Origin: Mycobacterium pinniadriaticum
GTDB taxonomy: Bacteria > Actinomycetota > Actinomycetes > Mycobacteriales > Mycobacteriaceae
DNA length: 64,000 nucleotides
NCBI RefSeq assembly: GCF_026242045.1
Contig: NZ_JAPJDO010000002.1
Location: 1 to 64,000, forward strand
Direction: 5' to 3'
In this document: positions 44,316 through 53,166 of the stretch, in pieces
Numbering within the stretch: position 1 is the stretch's first letter
Layout: the number at the start of each line of letters is the position of its first letter
Translations under genes and position numbers: made by a program
The notes under the pieces: generated by a model
Databases searched by the model: none
Seen by the model: only the letters and a program-made list of their open reading frames with translations
What the model was told of the DNA's origin: nothing

Positions 44316-45611
44316 ATGTGGGACTTCGAGACCGACCCCGAGTATCAGAAGAAGCTCGACTGGGTCGAGGAATTCATGCGCGAACGGCTCGAGCCGCTGG
44401 ACTTCGCTCCCCTGGACCCGTACGAGAAGACCAACCCCGAAGTGTTGCGGGTGCTGCGGCCCCTGCAGCAGCAGGTCAGGGAGCAGGGGCTGTGGGCCGC
44501 CCACCTGGGACCGGAATTGGGCGGTCAGGGCTATGGGCAGGTCAAGCTGGCGCTGCTGAACGAGATCGTCGGTCGTTCCCGTTGGGCGCCTTCGGTTTTC
44601 GGATCGCAGGCACCGGACTCCGGCAATGCCGAGATCCTCGCCATGTTCGGGACCGAGGAGCAGAAGCGCCGCTACCTGCAGCCACTGCTCGACGGTGAGA
44701 TCTCCTCGTGCTACTCGATGACCGAACCGCACGGCGGTTCGGATCCCGGCCTGTTCACCACTCATGCCGAGCGCGACGGCGACCAGTGGGTGATCAACGG
44801 CGAGAAGTGGTTCTCCTCGAACGCCCGCAACGCCGCGTTCTTCATCGTCATGGTAGTGACGAACCCCGAAGCCCGCACCCATCAGAAAATGTCGCTGTTC
44901 ATCGTGCCCGCTGAAACCCCCGGCATCGAGATCATCCGCAACGTCGGCGTCGGCGGCGAGTCCGACGACCGCGCCGGACACGGGTACATCCGCTACAACG
45001 ACGTACGGGTGCCGGCCGACCACGTGCTCGGCGGCGAGGGGCAGGCCTTCGCGATCGCCCAGACCCGGCTCGGCGGCGGCCGTGTCCATCATGCGATGCG
45101 CACGATCGCGTTGGCCCGCAAGGCTTTCGACATGATGTGCGAACGGGCGGTATCGCGCCAGACCCGGCGTGGGCCGCTGGGCGACTATCAGATGACCCAG
45201 GAGAAGATCGCCGACAGCTGGATCCAGATCGAGCAGTTCCGGCTGCTGGTCTTGCGCACCGCCTGGAAGATCGACAAATACCACGACTACCAGAAGGTGC
45301 GCCGGGACATCGCCGCGGTCAAGGTGGCGATGCCGCAGGTGCTGCATGACGTCGTCCAGCGGGCGATGCATCTGCATGGCGCACTGGGGGTTTCCGATGA
45401 GATGCCGTTCGTGAAGATGATGGTGGCCGCCGAGTCGCTGGCCATCGCCGACGGTCCCACCGAGGTGCACAAGCTGACCGTGGCGCGCCGCACGCTGCGG
45501 GAGTACGAGCCCGTCGACACCTTGTTCCCGTCCCAGCACATCCCGACCCGGCGTGCGGCCGCCCAGGCTCGGCTGGCCGAATTGATCGAACACGAGGTCG
45601 CCGAACTTTGA
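44316..45611 (+). CDS. Acyl-CoA dehydrogenase (ACAD11-like FadE)
   Basis: A 431-aa FAD enzyme for the first beta-oxidation step. Motifs are CYSMTEPHGGSDPG (FAD/substrate), WVINGEKWFSSNA, GVGGESDDRAGHGYI, LHGALGVSDEMPF and IADGPTEVHKLTVARR. This architecture is like ACAD10/11, which prefer long or branched acyl chains. ATG 44316 (MWDFETDP) is preferred because the earlier ATG 44286 lies in a palindrome. A TetR gene follows after 10 bp. Confidence 0.88.
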   Translation: MWDFETDPEYQKKLDWVEEFMRERLEPLDFAPLDPYEKTNPEVLRVLRPLQQQVREQGLWAAHLGPELGGQGYGQVKLALLNEIVGRSRWAPSVFGSQAPDSGNAEILAMFGTEEQKRRYLQPLLDGEISSCYSMTEPHGGSDPGLFTTHAERDGDQWVINGEKWFSSNARNAAFFIVMVVTNPEARTHQKMSLFIVPAETPGIEIIRNVGVGGESDDRAGHGYIRYNDVRVPADHVLGGEGQAFAIAQTRLGGGRVHHAMRTIALARKAFDMMCERAVSRQTRRGPLGDYQMTQEKIADSWIQIEQFRLLVLRTAWKIDKYHDYQKVRRDIAAVKVAMPQVLHDVVQRAMHLHGALGVSDEMPFVKMMVAAESLAIADGPTEVHKLTVARRTLREYEPVDTLFPSQHIPTRRAAAQARLAELIEHEVAEL

Positions 45612-45621
45612 TGGCACTCTG

Positions 45622-46287
45622 ATGGCCGTTGACACGTCGGCCAACCTGGTGGCCACGGCGGAGCGGTTGTTCGCCGAACGTGGCGTCGACGCGGTCAGCC
45701 TGCGGGAGATCGCCCGAGAAGCCGGGGCCCGCAACGTGATGGCGGTGCAGTACCACTTCACCGATCGGGCCGGGGTAGTGGCCGCGATCGCCGGAAAGCA
45801 CCTGCCGATGGTCGACGCCCGCCGCGACGGGTTACTGGATGCGGTCGAGTCGGAGGCGACGCCGTCGATGCGGGCGATGGCCTCCGCGCTGGTCCGCCCG
45901 TTAGCCGCCAAACTCGCCGACGCCGACGGCGGCCCGGCGTTCCTGCGCATCCACGCCGACCTGCTGAACCGACCGGTGCCCACCTTTGATCTCACCGGGC
46001 ACTCGGCCAGCCTGCAGCGCTGGCGCCGGCTGCTCGAGCCGATGCTCGATCCGGTGGCCCTCACGCTGCATCCCCGGCTGGGAGCACTGGTGTACGCCGC
46101 GGTCGAACTGGGCCGCCGCGCGGCCACCGCCCCCCATGCCGACGACCGGCTGTTCGTCAGTCATCTGGTCGACACCGTTGCGGCGATGCTGGCCGCGCCC
46201 CTGTCGGAGGAAACTCGATCGCTGGCGCAGCAACGGCAGGCCCGCCGCGCGGGGCGTCAGGTTCGCAGGACGGCCAGACCCTCCTGA
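45622..46287 (+). CDS. TetR-family regulator
   Basis: A 221-aa protein with HTH (AVSLREIAREAGARNVMAVQYHFTDRAGVVAAI, about residues 25-58). It is in one unit with the acyl-CoA dehydrogenase gene and probably regulates the divergent fadE and echA promoters through the palindrome at 44286. Its 3' end overlaps the convergent thioesterase gene by 31 bp. Confidence 0.86.
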   Translation: MAVDTSANLVATAERLFAERGVDAVSLREIAREAGARNVMAVQYHFTDRAGVVAAIAGKHLPMVDARRDGLLDAVESEATPSMRAMASALVRPLAAKLADADGGPAFLRIHADLLNRPVPTFDLTGHSASLQRWRRLLEPMLDPVALTLHPRLGALVYAAVELGRRAATAPHADDRLFVSHLVDTVAAMLAAPLSEETRSLAQQRQARRAGRQVRRTARPS

Positions 46288-47057
46288 ACCAGCGTGGCGG
46301 TCAGCACCTTGTCGGAGTCGTAGAGACTCAAGGTGACCAGACCCCGGCCGCGCGCGGCGGCCGGGGAGCGGGATTCCAGTAGATTCCACTCCCCCGCACG
46401 AATCGGCCGATGAAACCAGATCGACGAATCGGTGGTGGCGGTGCGGTGGCTGCGATCGGTCATCGAATGACCGTGCACGGCCAACACCGGATCGATGCCG
46501 TAGATATCGGTGACATAGGCCGCCGCACAGGTCGACAGCCACGGCTCGCCGCACAGCGGCACGGTGACCCGCCACCACAGCCGGCGGACGAATTCACCTG
46601 TGCTCCAGTCATCGTTGGTGCGAATGTCGATCTCGTCCAGCGGCAGCGACGGAGCGGGCCCGATCGGCCCGGTGGCGGGCAGATCGGCGGGAGCATGTGG
46701 CGCCGTTGTATGCGCGGCGTGCTCGGGGCCGGTCGCGGCAACCGAGAACGAAACCGTCGTGGTGGTCAACAATCGGCCATCCTGGCGGGCCAGCACCCGC
46801 CGCGAGGCAGCGGTCCGCCCGTCATAGACCGCCTCGACGAAGTAGTGGACCGGGACGCCCGCGTCACCACCGCGCAGGAACTGCACGTGCAGGCTGGTCG
46901 GGGTTTTGTCGGAGTCGACCGTGCGGCAGGCCGCCGCCAGGGCCTGGGCGGCGAGATGCCCGCCATAGGCCCGCTTGTCGGCCGGCCCGCTTGCCGCGCC
47001 GACGAAGCCACCGGACTCCTCGGGGGTGACGTCGAGCAACCCGGCCAGCACGCTCAC
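46257..47057 (-). CDS. Acyl-CoA thioesterase (TesB-like double hotdog)
   Basis: A 266-aa double-hotdog thioesterase: YGGHLAAQALAAACRTV in the first repeat, TSLHVQFLRGGDAGVPVHY, and second-repeat motifs LAVHGHSMTDRSH, SIWFHRPIRAGEWNLLE and GRGLVTLSLYD. It releases CoA from acyl-CoA. GTG 47057 overlaps the CoA-transferase stop by 4 bp (GTGA). Confidence 0.87.
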   Translation of the reverse strand: MSVLAGLLDVTPEESGGFVGAASGPADKRAYGGHLAAQALAAACRTVDSDKTPTSLHVQFLRGGDAGVPVHYFVEAVYDGRTAASRRVLARQDGRLLTTTTVSFSVAATGPEHAAHTTAPHAPADLPATGPIGPAPSLPLDEIDIRTNDDWSTGEFVRRLWWRVTVPLCGEPWLSTCAAAYVTDIYGIDPVLAVHGHSMTDRSHRTATTDSSIWFHRPIRAGEWNLLESRSPAAARGRGLVTLSLYDSDKVLTATLVQEGLAVLRT

Positions 47058-48268
47058 GCCGGCTCGGTTCCTGTTGTGACGGTGCCGGATTCGATGAGGG
47101 TGGCGATTTCGTCGGCGCTCAGGCCCAGCTCGGCCAGCACGGCGGTGGTGTCGTCGCCGAGCGCGGGCGCTGGTTGGGCGGCGACGTGGGCTCCGTCGAC
47201 CGACATCGGCAGCCCGGGCGCGAGGTAGCTGCCGATCCGGGGCTGCGCCAGCATCGTGAACAACGGGTTGGCCGTCACCCGCGGGTGCTCGGCGACCTCG
47301 GCGAAGTCCAGGTAGCGATCCCACAGCACCGAGCTCTGTGCCAGCGCGTCCGTCACCTCATCGGCGCTGTGGCTGGCGAACCAGGGTGCGAACAGACCCG
47401 TCAGCACACCCCGGTGCTGGTAGCGCTGACCCTCGTCGCTGAAATCGGCGCCCAGCGCTTCGGCAACGGCGGCAACGGCTTTGGTCGTACCCGTCAGCGC
47501 CGTGAGGTCGCGGAAGTGTCGGTTGGTCAGCGCCACCAGCATGAACGTCACCCCGTCGCTGCTGGTGTAGTCCTGGCCGTACTGGCCGTAGATCGCGTTG
47601 CCCAGTCGCGGCCGTTGCGTGCCGTTGACCATCGGCTCGGTGAGGAAGCCGAGGTTGGCCGCGGTAGCCAGCGCGACGTCGTCCAGTGGCAACCGGATGC
47701 GGCTGCCCTGCCCGGTGGTGTCGCGGCGGCGCAGCGCCACCAGGATCGCCAGCACCGCATAGAGACCGCAGCTGACATCCCAGGCGGGTAGCACGTGGTT
47801 GACCGGCCCGCCCTGGGTAGGCGAGCCGGTGACCAGCGGAAATCCGGTGGCCGCGTTGACCGTGTAGTCCACCCCGGTCGACCCGTCGCCGCGGCCGACC
47901 ACTTCCAGGTGGATCAGATCGGGGCGCTGCGCGCTCAGCGTCTCATACGAATGCCATTGCCGGCCTGCGACGTTGGTGATCAGAATGCCGCTGTCGGCGA
48001 TCAGCCGGGCAACCAGCCGCTGCCCGTCCGGCGAGCGCATATCGGCGCTCACCGACCGCTTGCTCTTGTTGAGCCCGGCCCAGTAGATGCTGTCCCCGGC
48101 CTCGGTGAGCGGCCAGCGCTGGTAGTCGGCCGCCCCACCGACCGGGTCGACCCGGATGACCTCGGCGCCCAGCTGCGCAAGTGTCATACCGGCGAGCGGC
48201 ACGGCCACGAAGCTGGAGATCTCGACGATACGCACACCGGCCAGGGACAGGTCAGCAGAAGCGGTCAC
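47054..48268 (-). CDS. Class III CoA-transferase (CaiB/BaiF family)
   Basis: A 404-aa protein beginning LSLAGVRIVEISSFVAVPLAGMTLAQLGAEVIRVDP, the family hallmark. The catalytic Asp expected near residue 170 may be the Asp in LPAWDVSCGLYAVLAIL. It transfers CoA between acids, or acts as an alpha-methylacyl-CoA racemase-like enzyme. GTG 48268 was chosen at the family start. It is coupled to the thioesterase gene. Confidence 0.86.
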   Translation of the reverse strand: MTASADLSLAGVRIVEISSFVAVPLAGMTLAQLGAEVIRVDPVGGAADYQRWPLTEAGDSIYWAGLNKSKRSVSADMRSPDGQRLVARLIADSGILITNVAGRQWHSYETLSAQRPDLIHLEVVGRGDGSTGVDYTVNAATGFPLVTGSPTQGGPVNHVLPAWDVSCGLYAVLAILVALRRRDTTGQGSRIRLPLDDVALATAANLGFLTEPMVNGTQRPRLGNAIYGQYGQDYTSSDGVTFMLVALTNRHFRDLTALTGTTKAVAAVAEALGADFSDEGQRYQHRGVLTGLFAPWFASHSADEVTDALAQSSVLWDRYLDFAEVAEHPRVTANPLFTMLAQPRIGSYLAPGLPMSVDGAHVAAQPAPALGDDTTAVLAELGLSADEIATLIESGTVTTGTEPA

Positions 48269-48293
48269 CCGACGAGTATGGCGGGTGACCTTT

Positions 48294-48593
48294 TCACCAG
48301 ACGGCGACGGGCACACCCAGGCACAGCAGCATGAGGGCCAGCAGGAACCATCCGGCACCCTGCCAGATCGGCCAGACCCCTTCGGCACGCCAGACCCGGT
48401 AGGTCTGGACGAAGGCGCCGACCCCGCCGGCGAACAGGACGACCGGCACCAGAATGCCGGCGATCCGTGAGTGCCAGAGCAGGGTCGCCGCCAGCGCCAG
48501 GCCGGCCACCACCAGGACGGACACCACATACGTCACCGCCGCGCGAAACATCGCCGGATCGTGCCAGCGCTTCTCGACATCGTCGCGGTCCAT
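48294..48593 (-). CDS. Small two- or three-helix membrane protein
   Basis: A 99-aa hypothetical protein: a cytosolic start with MDRDDVEKRWHDPAMF, then hydrophobic helices at about 18-40, 45-64 and 78-98. I do not recognise the family. It is upstream of the CoA-transferase gene (25-bp gap) and divergent from the phosphoesterase gene, with a symmetric operator-like repeat between. Confidence 0.68.
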   Translation of the reverse strand: MDRDDVEKRWHDPAMFRAAVTYVVSVLVVAGLALAATLLWHSRIAGILVPVVLFAGGVGAFVQTYRVWRAEGVWPIWQGAGWFLLALMLLCLGVPVAVW

Positions 48594-48615
48594 TTGAACA
48601 AGCCTAGCGATTGGG

Positions 48616-48664
48616 TGAGCGCTCACGTTCGACGATCGGGCGAAATGTGCAACGTGAGCGCTCA
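48616..48664. promoter_or_regulatory. Paired TGAGCGCTCA palindromes in a divergent promoter
   Basis: TGAGCGCTCACGTT (48616-48629) and AACGTGAGCGCTCA (48651-48664) are perfect 14-bp inverted arms. Each contains the 10-bp palindrome TGAGCGCTCA, with centres 39 bp apart. Two dimer sites facing each other between divergent genes suggest one repressor controlling both. Confidence 0.65.
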
Positions 48665-48690
48665 ACGAACGCTCTTGGGATACTCGACCC

Positions 48691-49191
48691 ATGCGTCTGC
48701 TGCTGCTGGCCGACACACACATTCCGAAACGCGCCCGCGACCTGCCTGCCCAGGTGTGGCACGAAGTCAAGCGCTCCGATGTCGTCATCCACGCCGGCGA
48801 CTGGGTCTCCGACGGGCTGCTCGACGACCTGGCGGCGCAGGCGAAACGCCTGGTCGGCTGCTGGGGCAACAACGACGGTCCGGAACTGCGGGCCCGCCTG
48901 CCCGAGTGCGCCGAGGTGACGCTGGACGGCCTGCGCTTCACCATCGTCCACGAGACCGGCGCGGCCTCCGGCCGGGAAGCGCGGATGGCGCAGCGTTATC
49001 CGGGCACCGACGTGCTGGTGTTCGGGCACAGCCACATCCCCTGGGACACCACCACCCGGACCGGCCTGCGCCTGCTGAACCCCGGCTCACCGACGGACCG
49101 GCGCCGCCAGCCGTTCTGTACCTACATGACCGCCGTGACCAGGCCCGGCCTGCTCGCCGACGTCCGGCAGCATCGGGTGGAGAAGACTTAG
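48691..49191 (+). CDS. YfcE/MJ0936-type metallophosphoesterase
   Basis: A 166-aa calcineurin-like phosphodiesterase with the complete metal-site series DTH (8-10), GDW, GNND, HET and GHSH. These proteins hydrolyse phosphodiesters; the physiological substrate is unknown. The stop codon TAG is part of the MarR-type palindrome at 49188-49208. Confidence 0.88.
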   Translation: MRLLLLADTHIPKRARDLPAQVWHEVKRSDVVIHAGDWVSDGLLDDLAAQAKRLVGCWGNNDGPELRARLPECAEVTLDGLRFTIVHETGAASGREARMAQRYPGTDVLVFGHSHIPWDTTTRTGLRLLNPGSPTDRRRQPFCTYMTAVTRPGLLADVRQHRVEKT

Positions 49192-49208
49192 CTCTGAAAC
49201 AGAGCTAA
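49188..49208. promoter_or_regulatory. MarR-type operator
   Basis: TTAGCTCTG-aaa-CAGAGCTAA: 9-bp perfect arms, ending 9 bp before the marR start. The size and symmetry suit a MarR dimer and indicate autorepression of the marR-exporter operon. Confidence 0.75.
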
Positions 49209-49217
49209 TCTGGCTGG

Positions 49218-49670
49218 GTGGACGTCCGCACCGATCTCGTCGCCCAGCTGTTCAGCACCGTCGGCCGCTTCCGTCGCACCGTCCGCAGGGCCGCCGGCGG
49301 CTCCTTCGTCACCTCCGGGCTGACCGAGTCCCAGGCCGAGCTGCTGCGACTGGTCGGCCGGCAGCCGGGTATCTCGGTCAGCGCGGCCGCCGCCGAGCTG
49401 GGGCTCGCCGCCAACACCGCATCCACGCTGGTGTCCAAACTGTCGGCCGGCGGGCTGCTGGTGCGTACCCCCGATCCCGCTGACCGCCGGGTGGGCCGAC
49501 TCGAGCTCACCGCACCCGCCCAGCAGCTGGCCGACGAAACCCGGGCGGCACGGCGTGCGGCTCTCTCGCAGGTACTCGACGAACTCGACGACGACGACGC
49601 CGAAGCCCTGGCCACCGGGATGCGGGTGCTCGCCGAGATCACCGCCAAGCTGCAGGAGAAGCGACCATGA
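49218..49670 (+). CDS. MarR-family regulator
   Basis: A 150-aa winged-helix regulator: SVSAAAAELGLAANTASTLVSKLSAGGLL recognition region and the wing RTPDPADRRVGRLELT, followed by a dimerisation helix. The start is GTG 49218. Its stop overlaps the ABC ATPase start by 4 bp (ATGA), so it is in one transcript with the exporter and should release it when a ligand binds. Confidence 0.88.
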   Translation: MDVRTDLVAQLFSTVGRFRRTVRRAAGGSFVTSGLTESQAELLRLVGRQPGISVSAAAAELGLAANTASTLVSKLSAGGLLVRTPDPADRRVGRLELTAPAQQLADETRAARRAALSQVLDELDDDDAEALATGMRVLAEITAKLQEKRP

Positions 49671-50476
49671 CCGCACCGGCGATCGACTGCCAGAACCTGA
49701 CCCACCGCTACGGCGATTTCACCGCCGTCGACGATCTGACGCTGCAGGTCCACACCGGCGAAACCCTCGGGCTGCTGGGCCCCAACGGTGCGGGCAAGAC
49801 CACCGTCGTGCGGCTGTTGACAACGCTGGCCCCGATCCAACATGGACAGGTACGCATCTTCGGGCTCGACGCGCACCGCGACACCATGGACATCAGATAC
49901 AACCTCGGCTATGTGCCACAACAACTTTCGATCGAACCCGCCCTCACCGGCCGACAGAACGTGGAGTGGTTCGCCCGGCTCTACGGCGTGCCCCGGTCGG
50001 CTCGCCGGCAGCGGGTGAGCCATGCACTGGAAGCGATGCAGCTGCTCGACGTCGCCGACCGGCTCGCCGGCACCTACTCCGGCGGCATGATCCGGCGCCT
50101 GGAGCTGGCCCAGGCGCTGGTCAATCGGCCATCGCTGCTGATTCTCGACGAGCCCACCGTGGGCCTGGATCCCCTTGCCCGCGACAGTGTCTGGTCGCAG
50201 GTGCACAGCATGCAGCAGCAGTTCGGTATGACGGTGCTGCTCACCACGCACTACATGGAGGAAGCCGACGCGCTGTGCGACCGGGTCGCGCTGATGCACC
50301 ACGGCCGGTTACGGGCGATCGGGACCCCGGCCGAGCTCAAGGCGAGGGTCGGTCCCGACGCCAGCCTCGAGGACGTCTTCCGGCACTACGCCGGATCCGG
50401 ACTCGAGGACACCGCCGATCACAGCGACCTCGGCGCGATCCGGGCCGGCCGAAAGGCGGCGCGCAATGCCGGTTGA
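49667..50476 (+). CDS. Daunorubicin-type ABC exporter ATPase (DrrA-like)
   Basis: A 269-aa ATPase: Walker A GPNGAGKTT, Q-loop YVPQQ, signature YSGGMIRRLELA, Walker B LLILDEPTVGLDP, H-loop TTHYMEE, and the C-terminal ASLEDVFRHYAG typical of DrrA. It energises export of a hydrophobic compound. It overlaps its permease gene by 11 bp. Confidence 0.89.
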   Translation: MTAPAIDCQNLTHRYGDFTAVDDLTLQVHTGETLGLLGPNGAGKTTVVRLLTTLAPIQHGQVRIFGLDAHRDTMDIRYNLGYVPQQLSIEPALTGRQNVEWFARLYGVPRSARRQRVSHALEAMQLLDVADRLAGTYSGGMIRRLELAQALVNRPSLLILDEPTVGLDPLARDSVWSQVHSMQQQFGMTVLLTTHYMEEADALCDRVALMHHGRLRAIGTPAELKARVGPDASLEDVFRHYAGSGLEDTADHSDLGAIRAGRKAARNAG

Positions 50477-51290
50477 GTCCGCGACCGCACCCCGGCTGCA
50501 AAAAGCGCCGCGGGGCTGGCGGCGGGTACCCAGCCTGGCCGGCCGGATGGCGACCTTCGGCTGGGTCGAGTTGCAGAAGCTGCGCCACGACCGCACCGAG
50601 CTGCTCACCCGGACGGTTCAACCCGCCCTGTGGCTGCTGATCTTCGGCACCACGTTCAACCGGTTGCACGTGATCGACACCGGCTCGGTGCCCTACCTGG
50701 AGTTTCTGGCACCGGGCATCATCGCCCAGTCGGCGCTTTTCATCTCCATCTTCTACGGCATCCAGATCATCTGGGACCGCGACGCCGGCATCCTGGCCAA
50801 GCTGATGGTGACCCCCGCCCCCGCCTCGGCGCTGGTGACCGGCAAAGCGTTCGCCGCCGGAGTCCGTTCGGTGGCGCAGGTGATCGGCGTGCTGGCATTG
50901 GCCTACCTGATGAGCATCCACATGACCCACAACCCGCTGAAGATCCTGGCCGCGATGGGTGTGGTGATGCTGGGGTCGGCGTTCTTCGCGTGCTTGTCGA
51001 TGACGCTGGCCGGCCTGGTGCGCAACCGGGACCGGCTGATGGGCATCGGGCAGGCGATCACGATGCCGCTGTTCTTCGCGTCCAACGCGCTCTACCCGGT
51101 ATCGGTGATGCCGGAGTGGCTGCGCTGGCTGTCCCGGGTCAATCCGCTGAGCTACGAAGTGGATTCGCTGCGGCTGTTGCTGGTGGGCGTTCCATCGGCG
51201 CACCCCTGGCTGGACCTGGGCGTGCTGGCGCTGGCGGCCGTGGTCGGCATTGCCGCCGCGTCGGCGCTGCTGCGCAGGCTGGTGCGCTGA
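50466..51290 (+). CDS. ABC-2 permease (DrrB-like)
   Basis: A 274-aa membrane protein with about six helices, an N-terminal cytosolic segment, the ABC-2 stretch IIWDRDAGILAKLMVTPAPASALVTGKA, and the DrrB-type ending LRWLSRVNPLSYEVDSLR. It forms the channel with the DrrA-like ATPase. The MarR upstream implies ligand-inducible efflux. Confidence 0.88.
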   Translation: MPVESATAPRLQKAPRGWRRVPSLAGRMATFGWVELQKLRHDRTELLTRTVQPALWLLIFGTTFNRLHVIDTGSVPYLEFLAPGIIAQSALFISIFYGIQIIWDRDAGILAKLMVTPAPASALVTGKAFAAGVRSVAQVIGVLALAYLMSIHMTHNPLKILAAMGVVMLGSAFFACLSMTLAGLVRNRDRLMGIGQAITMPLFFASNALYPVSVMPEWLRWLSRVNPLSYEVDSLRLLLVGVPSAHPWLDLGVLALAAVVGIAAASALLRRLVR

Positions 51291-51301
51291 TTCTCGCCGA
51301 C

Positions 51302-51349
51302 AGTAACGCCACGGCGTTGAATCCCCGGTCAGGCCGCCATGACGTTACT
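51302..51349. terminator. Imperfect inverted repeat between drrB-like and recD
   Basis: AGTAACGCCACGGCG (51302-51316) pairs with 51335-51349 at 13 of 15 positions over an 18-nt loop, 12 bp after the permease stop and between convergent genes. The next ~80 bp to recD show no feature. Confidence 0.55.
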
Positions 51350-51432
51350 CTCGGGCAGCCCCGTCAAACCGGAACACGACGAATCCGCCTGCCAGCGCTT
51401 CGTCGAGGCGACGGCCGACCCGTCCGCGCGAG

Positions 51433-53166
51433 TCAGCCCTGCAGCCGGCGACTGAGCCCGCTCGCGCGCATCGCCCGCCGCGCCACCGCGGAGCGCAGCT
51501 GATCGGCCGAGCCCACCACCCGCACCTTGGTCCTGGCCCGGGTCACCGCGGTGTAGAACAACTCACGCGACAAAAGCCTCGAATCCGTCGGCGGCAGAAG
51601 CACAGTGACCTCGGCAACCTGGCTGCCCTGACTCTTGTGGATGGTCATCGCGTGCATGGTCTCGATGTCGGCCAGCCGGCTGGTCGGATAATGCGCCGGA
51701 CCGTCGGAGGTGGCCATCACCGCCCGCAGTGCGCCGTCCCGCAGGACCGTGACGCCGACGTCGCCGTTGTAGAGGCGCAGGCCGTAGTCGTTCGCGGTCA
51801 CCAGCACCGGTCGCCCGGCGTACCACGAGGCCCAATGTGGCGCATCGGTTTCCTCGGCCAGCCAGCGCTCGACCTGGCGGTTCCAGTGGGCGACCCCGTA
51901 CGGCCCGCGGCGGTGCGCGCACAACAGCCGGTGCTCCTCCAGCGTGGCCAACGCGGCGGTCGCGTCACCGAGCACGGCGGCCTCCCGCAGGCGAAGGGCG
52001 TGCGGCACAAGAATCGTGCGCAGGGCCTCGGCCGGATCCTCGGAGTCCACCCACTCGATGTGATCGCCACCGGCGTGGAGGATGTCGACCGCACGATTGG
52101 CGTCCCCGACCCGGATCGCCAGCGCCAGCGCGCCGATCGATGCTCCGAACCGGTGCGGGGTGATCAGCTTGGCCACCGGGGTGTCGGCTCGTGAGCTCAG
52201 CCCGTCCACCAGGTCGGCCAGCACCGCGCCGGCCTCCACCGACGCCAGCTGGTCGGGGTCGCCAACCAACAGCAGCCGCGCCTCGCTGCGTACCGCCTCG
52301 ACCAATCGGGCCATCATCGTGAGCGACACCATCGACGTCTCGTCGACCACGATCACATCGTGCGGCAGGCGGTTCGCGCGGTGGTGCCGGAACCTCGCCG
52401 ACGTCGTGGGCAGGGGCCCCAGCAGCCGATGCAGGGTGGTGGCGCGCAATCCCCCCAGCCGGGTGCGGTCGGCGGGATCGAGCTTGTCGACTTCGGCTTG
52501 CACAGCCTCCTGTAATCGGGCGGCCGCTTTGCCGGTCGGTGCGGCCAACGCGATCCGCGGGCGTGGCCTGCCCGCCAGCTCAGCCTGCTGGGCCAGCAAG
52601 GCCAGCAGCCGGGCCACCGTGGTGGTTTTGCCGGTGCCCGGACCTCCGGTCAGCACCGTCAATCCCTGCGATAGCGCCACTTCGGCGGCGCGACGTTGTT
52701 CGTCGTATCCCGCCGGGAAAAGGTGTGTGGTGTCGGGCAATCGGTGCGGCGGGCGGGCGGCGGCCAACGCCAGAACATCGGAGGCGACCTGGCGCTCCTC
52801 CAGCCAGTACCGGTCGAAGTAGAGCAGGTCTGCGTCCAGGTGCAGCACCGCGGGCGAGTTGAGCAACGGGCTGGCCGCCACCGCAGCCAGCCACTCCCCC
52901 GGCACCGGCCACGGCAGGTCGTCGATCCCGGCCTGCGCCTGCACCGCGGCCAACTCAACACAGACCGAACCGCCTCGCACGGCGCGCGTCACGAACGCGA
53001 TCGCCAGGGCAACCCGCTCGTCGGGCTCATTCCCCAACACGGTAAGCCGCTGGGCGACGAGAACATCGGCGGATTCGATGACCCCCGCCTCGTTGAAGAC
53101 ACGCAGCAGCCCGGTGGCTTCGGCGCTGCGTCGCCAGTCCGCGGCGTCAGTCACGTCGATCGTCAT
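51433..53166 (-). CDS. recD: Exodeoxyribonuclease V alpha subunit RecD
   Basis: A 577-aa SF1B 5'-3' helicase: Walker A GGPGTGKTTTVARLL, Walker B VIVVDETSMVS, motif Q-like GDPDQLASVEAG, motif V AMTIHKSQGSQ and motif VI YTAVTRARTKV. It is the third gene of recC-recB-recD, and ATG 53166 overlaps the recB stop (ATGA). In mycobacteria RecBCD serves single-strand annealing repair while AdnAB performs the main end resection. Confidence 0.93.
   Translation of the reverse strand: MTIDVTDAADWRRSAEATGLLRVFNEAGVIESADVLVAQRLTVLGNEPDERVALAIAFVTRAVRGGSVCVELAAVQAQAGIDDLPWPVPGEWLAAVAASPLLNSPAVLHLDADLLYFDRYWLEERQVASDVLALAAARPPHRLPDTTHLFPAGYDEQRRAAEVALSQGLTVLTGGPGTGKTTTVARLLALLAQQAELAGRPRPRIALAAPTGKAAARLQEAVQAEVDKLDPADRTRLGGLRATTLHRLLGPLPTTSARFRHHRANRLPHDVIVVDETSMVSLTMMARLVEAVRSEARLLLVGDPDQLASVEAGAVLADLVDGLSSRADTPVAKLITPHRFGASIGALALAIRVGDANRAVDILHAGGDHIEWVDSEDPAEALRTILVPHALRLREAAVLGDATAALATLEEHRLLCAHRRGPYGVAHWNRQVERWLAEETDAPHWASWYAGRPVLVTANDYGLRLYNGDVGVTVLRDGALRAVMATSDGPAHYPTSRLADIETMHAMTIHKSQGSQVAEVTVLLPPTDSRLLSRELFYTAVTRARTKVRVVGSADQLRSAVARRAMRASGLSRRLQG

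Noticed and set aside
44283..46127. A 614-codon leftward open frame
   Set aside because: It is antisense to the acyl-CoA dehydrogenase and TetR genes, which have clear family motifs; composition is typical of a shadow frame.
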